DNA from: an uncultured Prevotellaceae bacterium
Lineage (GTDB): Bacteria > Bacteroidota > Bacteroidia > Bacteroidales > Bacteroidaceae
Direction of reading: 5' to 3'
Length of the DNA: 10,851 nt
NCBI GenBank assembly: GCA_937891085.1
Contig: CALAEY010000018.1
Location: 1 to 10,851 of the forward strand
The notes below the pieces were generated by a model. It was not told the origin of the DNA and did not search any database. It was given only the letters and a program-made list of their open reading frames with translations. Within the stretch, counting starts at the first letter, position 1; the number at the start of each line of letters is the position of its first letter. Below are positions 7,671 through 10,851 of the stretch, piece by piece. The position numbers and the translations under genes were made by a program.

Positions 7671-9086
7671 TTAGAGTTTATAGAAATCTTCCCAGCCACG
7701 ACGTGGTGGTTGCCCAGTGAGCAAGGCATTGGCAAACTGGTTGTTGGTGAATTGTTTGGTGCGAGGATTGAAGAAGAGCTGTGCGTTCAATCGTTGCGCG
7801 ATGACTCCCAGACAGAATACTTGGCTGAGCACCCCATTGATTTCGAATGGTGAACGCGTTTTCTCCAGTCCTTGGCATGCCAACAGGAAGTTCTCGAAAT
7901 GGTTCGAAGGGCTTTCTGGAACAGGAGGTAGCTGGCTTTCCATTTCACGTGCTTTCTCTTCGGGGATGATGCTCAGTGTACTGCCATGACTGCCACCTTT
8001 GAAGATAAGGTCGCGTGAGTAGATAATCTTGCCAGGTGTCAGTCGTTGGTTGGTGGTATTGCCCTGATTAGTTGTTGGTACTCCTTCTGTGACAGCAGCG
8101 CTGCCATAGCCAGCAGGCAGAGGGGGCAGGTTGTCTGTTCCGTCATACCATGTGATATCCACAGGAGGCATGCCTTCTCTGGCATCAAAGCGGAACAAGA
8201 TGGTTGAGGAGTAGGGGTAGAAGTAGTCATTATGTCCGTTGGCATACTTCATGCTCACCTCGTAGGGCAATCCCAGTTTCAAGAACTCATGAATAGTGTC
8301 AAGGATGTGGGCACCCCAATCACCAAGCGCTCCCATACCAAAGTCGTACCAGCAGCGCCAGTTACCTTGATGATACTTCTCACTGTAATCATGATATGCT
8401 GCAGCACCTAGCCAGGTGTCCCAGTCCATATCTTTAGGCAGAGGGTCTGCCTGTGGAGGACGACCTTCGTTAGAGTCGTATTGATGCCAACGACGCACAT
8501 CGTTCATGTGGGCTGTTACTGCAGTCACATCCTTTATGATACCAGCCTCCACCCACGTTTTGAATTGGAAGTAGTTGGCCTCTGAATGTCCTTGATTGCC
8601 CACCTGCGTAGCAAGGTTTGGATGCTTTAGTGCAGCTTGGATCATCAACTCTGCTTCATGGAAGGTTCGACACATAGGCTTCTCCAGATAGATGTGCTTA
8701 CCTTCTGATAGTGCCAACATGGCTACAGGGAAGTGAATGTGGTCTGGGACAGCAGCTGCCACTGCATCAAATTCACTGCCGCATTTCTCAAACATTTCCC
8801 TAAAGTTTCTAAAGCGCTTAGCACGTGAATACATGTTAATCACTTCCTCAGTCTGCTTATTGCCCATGTCCACATCGCAAAGGGCTACCACATCCACCAT
8901 ATCAGTGGCAGCAAAATCCTTGATTATCTGATTGCCTCGATTACCTATGCCTATATAGGCTATTTTCACTTTATCAGCATGGAATCGGGTGCGGGCATTT
9001 GGTTGTGCAAAGATACCCTTTGGCGCTAGGAAAGCACCTGTGGCTGCCAAGGCGGATGATTTTAGAAATCGTCTTCTTGTTGTCAT
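7671..9086 (-). CDS. Tat-exported Gfo/Idh/MocA-family oxidoreductase
   Basis: This 471-residue NAD(P)-dependent sugar oxidoreductase starts with a twin-arginine signal (TRRRFLKSS, then an alanine-rich segment and GIFAQP), so it should be exported folded with its cofactor bound. The Rossmann domain follows, with GIGNRG at residues 46-51, an acidic residue after the second strand (CDVD), and YLEKP (E135, K136, P137), the family's signature with its conserved lysine. The C-terminal half holds GDWGAHILD (D256, H260, D263), the usual catalytic-site segment. A long loop region after about residue 320 is rich in glycine and threonine. It is the first gene of a two-gene run with the DUF1080 lipoprotein. 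Together they suggest C3 oxidation of a glycoside followed by cleavage. The cofactor would have to be regenerated within the periplasm, possibly by a keto-sugar acceptor as in glucose-fructose oxidoreductase; that is inference. Confidence 0.9.
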   Translation of the reverse strand: MTTRRRFLKSSALAATGAFLAPKGIFAQPNARTRFHADKVKIAYIGIGNRGNQIIKDFAATDMVDVVALCDVDMGNKQTEEVINMYSRAKRFRNFREMFEKCGSEFDAVAAAVPDHIHFPVAMLALSEGKHIYLEKPMCRTFHEAELMIQAALKHPNLATQVGNQGHSEANYFQFKTWVEAGIIKDVTAVTAHMNDVRRWHQYDSNEGRPPQADPLPKDMDWDTWLGAAAYHDYSEKYHQGNWRCWYDFGMGALGDWGAHILDTIHEFLKLGLPYEVSMKYANGHNDYFYPYSSTILFRFDAREGMPPVDITWYDGTDNLPPLPAGYGSAAVTEGVPTTNQGNTTNQRLTPGKIIYSRDLIFKGGSHGSTLSIIPEEKAREMESQLPPVPESPSNHFENFLLACQGLEKTRSPFEINGVLSQVFCLGVIAQRLNAQLFFNPRTKQFTNNQFANALLTGQPPRRGWEDFYKL

Positions 9087-9293
9087 GGTAATTAGGATTT
9101 AAATGGTTAACAACTACGAATGTAATACTTATTTTTGTATGTAGGATATTTTTTTTCTCAAAAACAGATAAAACGACTATAATTGCTAAAGAATTGATAA
9201 TGAAATATCGTTATTTATGCGCATTTTTGTACAAAAAATAGGATATCTCAATTTTCGGTAGTAACTTTAGTGCAAAATGACAAAAACGATATT
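9087..9293. other. AT-rich divergent intergenic region
   Basis: This 207-bp spacer separates the minus-strand oxidoreductase gene from the plus-strand GH125 gene and should hold both promoters. Candidate plus-strand -7 boxes are TATTTTTG (9130-9137, exact TAnnTTTG) and TAACTTTA (9262-9269, one mismatch), but neither has TTTG at the proper -33 distance. A minus-strand candidate, TACATTCG (9124-9117), has one mismatch. A perfect 14-bp palindrome, TTTTTGTACAAAAA, lies at 9224-9237. No small gene or RNA was recognised. Confidence 0.5.
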
Positions 9294-10757
9294 ATGAAAA
9301 GAATTACAAGAAGAGGATTCCTGCGCACCAGTGCTATGGCATACGCAGGATTTAGCATTGCTCCGAGCAGTCTTTTTGGCCAGAATTTCAAAGCTGCTCT
9401 AGATGCGATATATAAAGACAATCGTCCTGCACCAGCTGAGCGTCTGTTCCGCTCTGAAGCGGTGGAGGCACAGATAAAGCGTGTGGAGGGGTTGTTGAAG
9501 AACGAGAAGTTGGCTTGGATGTTTACCAACTGCTTTCCCAATACCATCGATACAACGGTGCACTTCCGTCACGATGCACAGGGAAGACCCGATACCTTTG
9601 TCTATACGGGCGATATCCATGCCATGTGGCTGCGTGACTCTGGAGCGCAGGTTTGGCCATACGTCCAGCTTGCCAATCAAGATGCCTCGCTTAAGGAGAT
9701 GATAGCGGGCGTGATCAATCGTCAGTTCCTCAGTATCAATATCGACCCATACGCCAATGCGTTCAATGACGGTCCGATAGAGGGTGGGGGCGAGTGGAAG
9801 AGCGATTATACCGCTATGAAGGATGAACTCCACGAACGTAAGTGGGAGATTGATTCGCTCTGCTATCCCATCCGCTTAGCCTACCAGTATTGGAAGACCA
9901 CAGGTGATGTGAGCGTCTTTGGCGAGGAATGGCTGAAGGCCGTGCAGACCATCTTGGCTACCTTCCGCGATCAGCAGCGCAAGGATGGTAAGGGCAGCTA
10001 TCGCTTCCAGCGTCGCACGGAGCGCCAGCTTGACACGATGTCAAACGATGGGTGGGGGGCACCTGTGAAACCCGTAGGCCTGATAGCCTCGGCTTTCCGT
10101 CCTTCAGACGATGCCACGACGTTCTTGTTCCTCATTCCATCCAACTTCTTTGCTGTGAATGTGCTGAACAAGGCCGCGGAGATTCTCACGGCTGTGAACC
10201 ATCGCGCGGACCTTGCCTCTCAGTGCAAAACATTGGCTGATGAGGTGGAGGCCGCTCTGAAGCAGTACGCCATCTATGACCATCCGAAGTATGGCAAGAT
10301 GTATGCCTACGAGGTAGATGGCTTTGGCAATCAGCTGTTGATGGACGATGCCAACGTGCCAAGCTTACTGGCGATGCCATACTTAGGCCTCGTGGATACC
10401 AGCGATCCTATCTATCAGAATACTCGTCGCTTCGTGTGGAGTGAGGACAATCCTTACTTCTTCCGCGGCAAGGCTGTAGAGGGTATCGGCGGTCCTCACA
10501 TTGGCTATGACATGCCTTGGCCTATGAGCCTGATGATGCGTGCGTTCACTAGCACCGATGATCAGGAAATCAAGACTTGCGTGAAGCTGCTTATCGACAA
10601 TGAGGCAGGCACAGGCTTCATGCACGAGTCGTTCCACAAGGATGACACCACGAAGTTCACCCGCTCTTGGTTTGCTTGGGCCAATACCCTCTTCGGAGAG
10701 CTTATACTCAAGTTGGTGAATGAGGGCAAGGTGGATTTGCTGAATAGCATTGCATAA
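9294..10757 (+). CDS. GH125 exo-alpha-1,6-mannosidase, Tat-exported
   Basis: This 487-residue enzyme belongs to GH125 (formerly DUF1237), metal-independent inverting alpha-mannosidases that trim terminal alpha-1,6-mannose. Signatures include TGDIHAMWLRDSGAQVWPY, YANAFNDGP, EIDSLCYPI, FRPSDDATTF and MHESFHKDD. D272 in FRPSDD and E445 in MHESF are 173 residues apart, the same as the catalytic acid and base I recall for the Clostridium perfringens enzyme (D220 and E393), so both catalytic residues appear present. The N-terminus carries a twin-arginine signal (TRRGFLRTS then APSSLFG). The ATG at 9294 is preferred over an in-frame GTG at 9270 because it begins the signal directly; no Shine-Dalgarno sequence helps the choice. 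The gene is transcribed divergently from the oxidoreductase. Likely substrates are trimmed N-glycans or yeast mannan fragments, an inference from the family. Confidence 0.92.
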   Translation: MKRITRRGFLRTSAMAYAGFSIAPSSLFGQNFKAALDAIYKDNRPAPAERLFRSEAVEAQIKRVEGLLKNEKLAWMFTNCFPNTIDTTVHFRHDAQGRPDTFVYTGDIHAMWLRDSGAQVWPYVQLANQDASLKEMIAGVINRQFLSINIDPYANAFNDGPIEGGGEWKSDYTAMKDELHERKWEIDSLCYPIRLAYQYWKTTGDVSVFGEEWLKAVQTILATFRDQQRKDGKGSYRFQRRTERQLDTMSNDGWGAPVKPVGLIASAFRPSDDATTFLFLIPSNFFAVNVLNKAAEILTAVNHRADLASQCKTLADEVEAALKQYAIYDHPKYGKMYAYEVDGFGNQLLMDDANVPSLLAMPYLGLVDTSDPIYQNTRRFVWSEDNPYFFRGKAVEGIGGPHIGYDMPWPMSLMMRAFTSTDDQEIKTCVKLLIDNEAGTGFMHESFHKDDTTKFTRSWFAWANTLFGELILKLVNEGKVDLLNSIA

Positions 10758-10770
10758 TTCTCTGTAAAAC

Positions 10771-10851
10771 ATCTTCCACATCTTCCATCTTCCACGGAGG
10801 CATAAGAATCATGCGCTATCTCGTGGAAGAAGTGTGGAAGATGTGGAAGAT
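10771..10851. repeat. Long imperfect inverted repeat of 9-bp units
   Basis: The left arm (10771-10796) and right arm (10822-10851) pair over 17 bp (ATCTTCCACATCTTCCA with its complement) and then 8 bp (CTTCCACG/CGTGGAAG), separated by a 1 x 5 nt internal bulge, with a 25-nt loop. Both arms are built of a 9-bp unit: ATCTTCCAC on the left and GTGGAAGAT on the right, with two full right-arm copies at 10834-10851. The element starts 13 nt after the GH125 stop and runs into the window edge, so its true end is unknown. It may act as a transcription terminator or belong to a dispersed repeat family. The loop holds GGAGG (10796-10800) and an ATG at 10811 that stays open to the edge (MRYLVEEVWKMWK), which is too short to call a gene. 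Confidence 0.75.

Noticed and set aside
7671..9086. GH109 alpha-N-acetylgalactosaminidase
   Set aside because: GH109 enzymes also have a Tat signal and a Gfo/Idh fold, but the catalytic segment here reads GDWGAHILD as in ordinary dehydrogenases of the family, and I do not see the GH109 histidine motif.
9196..9209. GATA-N6-TATC in the spacer before the GH125 gene as a fourth copy of the left-edge dyad
   Set aside because: The half-sites are 6 instead of 5 bases apart, the copy is isolated, and the region is AT-rich, so chance is the better explanation.
917..10757. A classical polysaccharide utilisation locus
   Set aside because: No SusC/SusD pair, hybrid two-component sensor or ECF sigma/anti-sigma pair is present, and the glycosidases point to different substrates.
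10811..10851. Small gene starting in the loop of the terminal repeat
   Set aside because: Only 13 codons are visible before the window edge, and they are mostly repeat sequence; the GGAGG is not strong evidence because this phylum rarely uses such sites.

Overview
The window looks like chromosomal DNA from a member of the Bacteroidales, most likely a Prevotellaceae or Bacteroidaceae species. The grounds are: promoters of the Bacteroidetes type (TTTG, about 20 bp, TAnnTTTG), start codons without Shine-Dalgarno sequences, a DUF5020 gene (a family I know mainly from this phylum), and several exported carbohydrate enzymes (a GH78-type lipoprotein, a DUF1080 lipoprotein, and Tat-exported Gfo/Idh/MocA and GH125 proteins). 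The exact species cannot be read from the sequence.

Layout. Positions 1-159 are non-coding and hold a regular array of three GATA-N5-TATC dyads spaced exactly 23 bp apart. A flavodoxin-fold oxidoreductase with a four-cysteine cluster lies on the minus strand (160-789). From the divergent promoter region (790-916) a plus-strand gene run begins: an AzgA-type purine permease (917-2233), a DUF5020 outer-membrane barrel protein (2245-2949), a UraA-type permease (2971-4179) and a GH78-type alpha-L-rhamnosidase lipoprotein (4183-6777). The gaps are 11, 21 and 3 nt. A strong hairpin terminator (6803-6840) closes this run and separates it from the convergent minus-strand pair that follows.

The minus-strand pair is a Tat-exported Gfo/Idh/MocA oxidoreductase (9086 to 7671) followed 19 nt later by a DUF1080 lipoprotein (7651 to 6857). 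The two families together match the known oxidise-then-cleave route, in which a sugar C3 hydroxyl is oxidised and the 3-keto-glycoside is then split. A divergent AT-rich spacer leads to a GH125 exo-alpha-1,6-mannosidase with a Tat signal (9294-10757). The window ends in a long imperfect inverted repeat built from a 9-bp unit (10771-10851).

Taken together, the plus-strand run reads as a nucleobase-uptake operon (outer-membrane channel plus two inner-membrane symporters) with a periplasmic or surface glycosidase attached. The right half is glycoside breakdown at the cell envelope. There is no SusC/SusD pair, sensor or regulator in the window, so it is not a classical polysaccharide utilisation locus as far as can be seen. 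The points most worth a second look are the 23-bp dyad array, the mixed binding-site residues of the UraA-like permease, the glycosidase coupled to the nucleobase operon, the 3-keto-glycoside pair and the terminal repeat.
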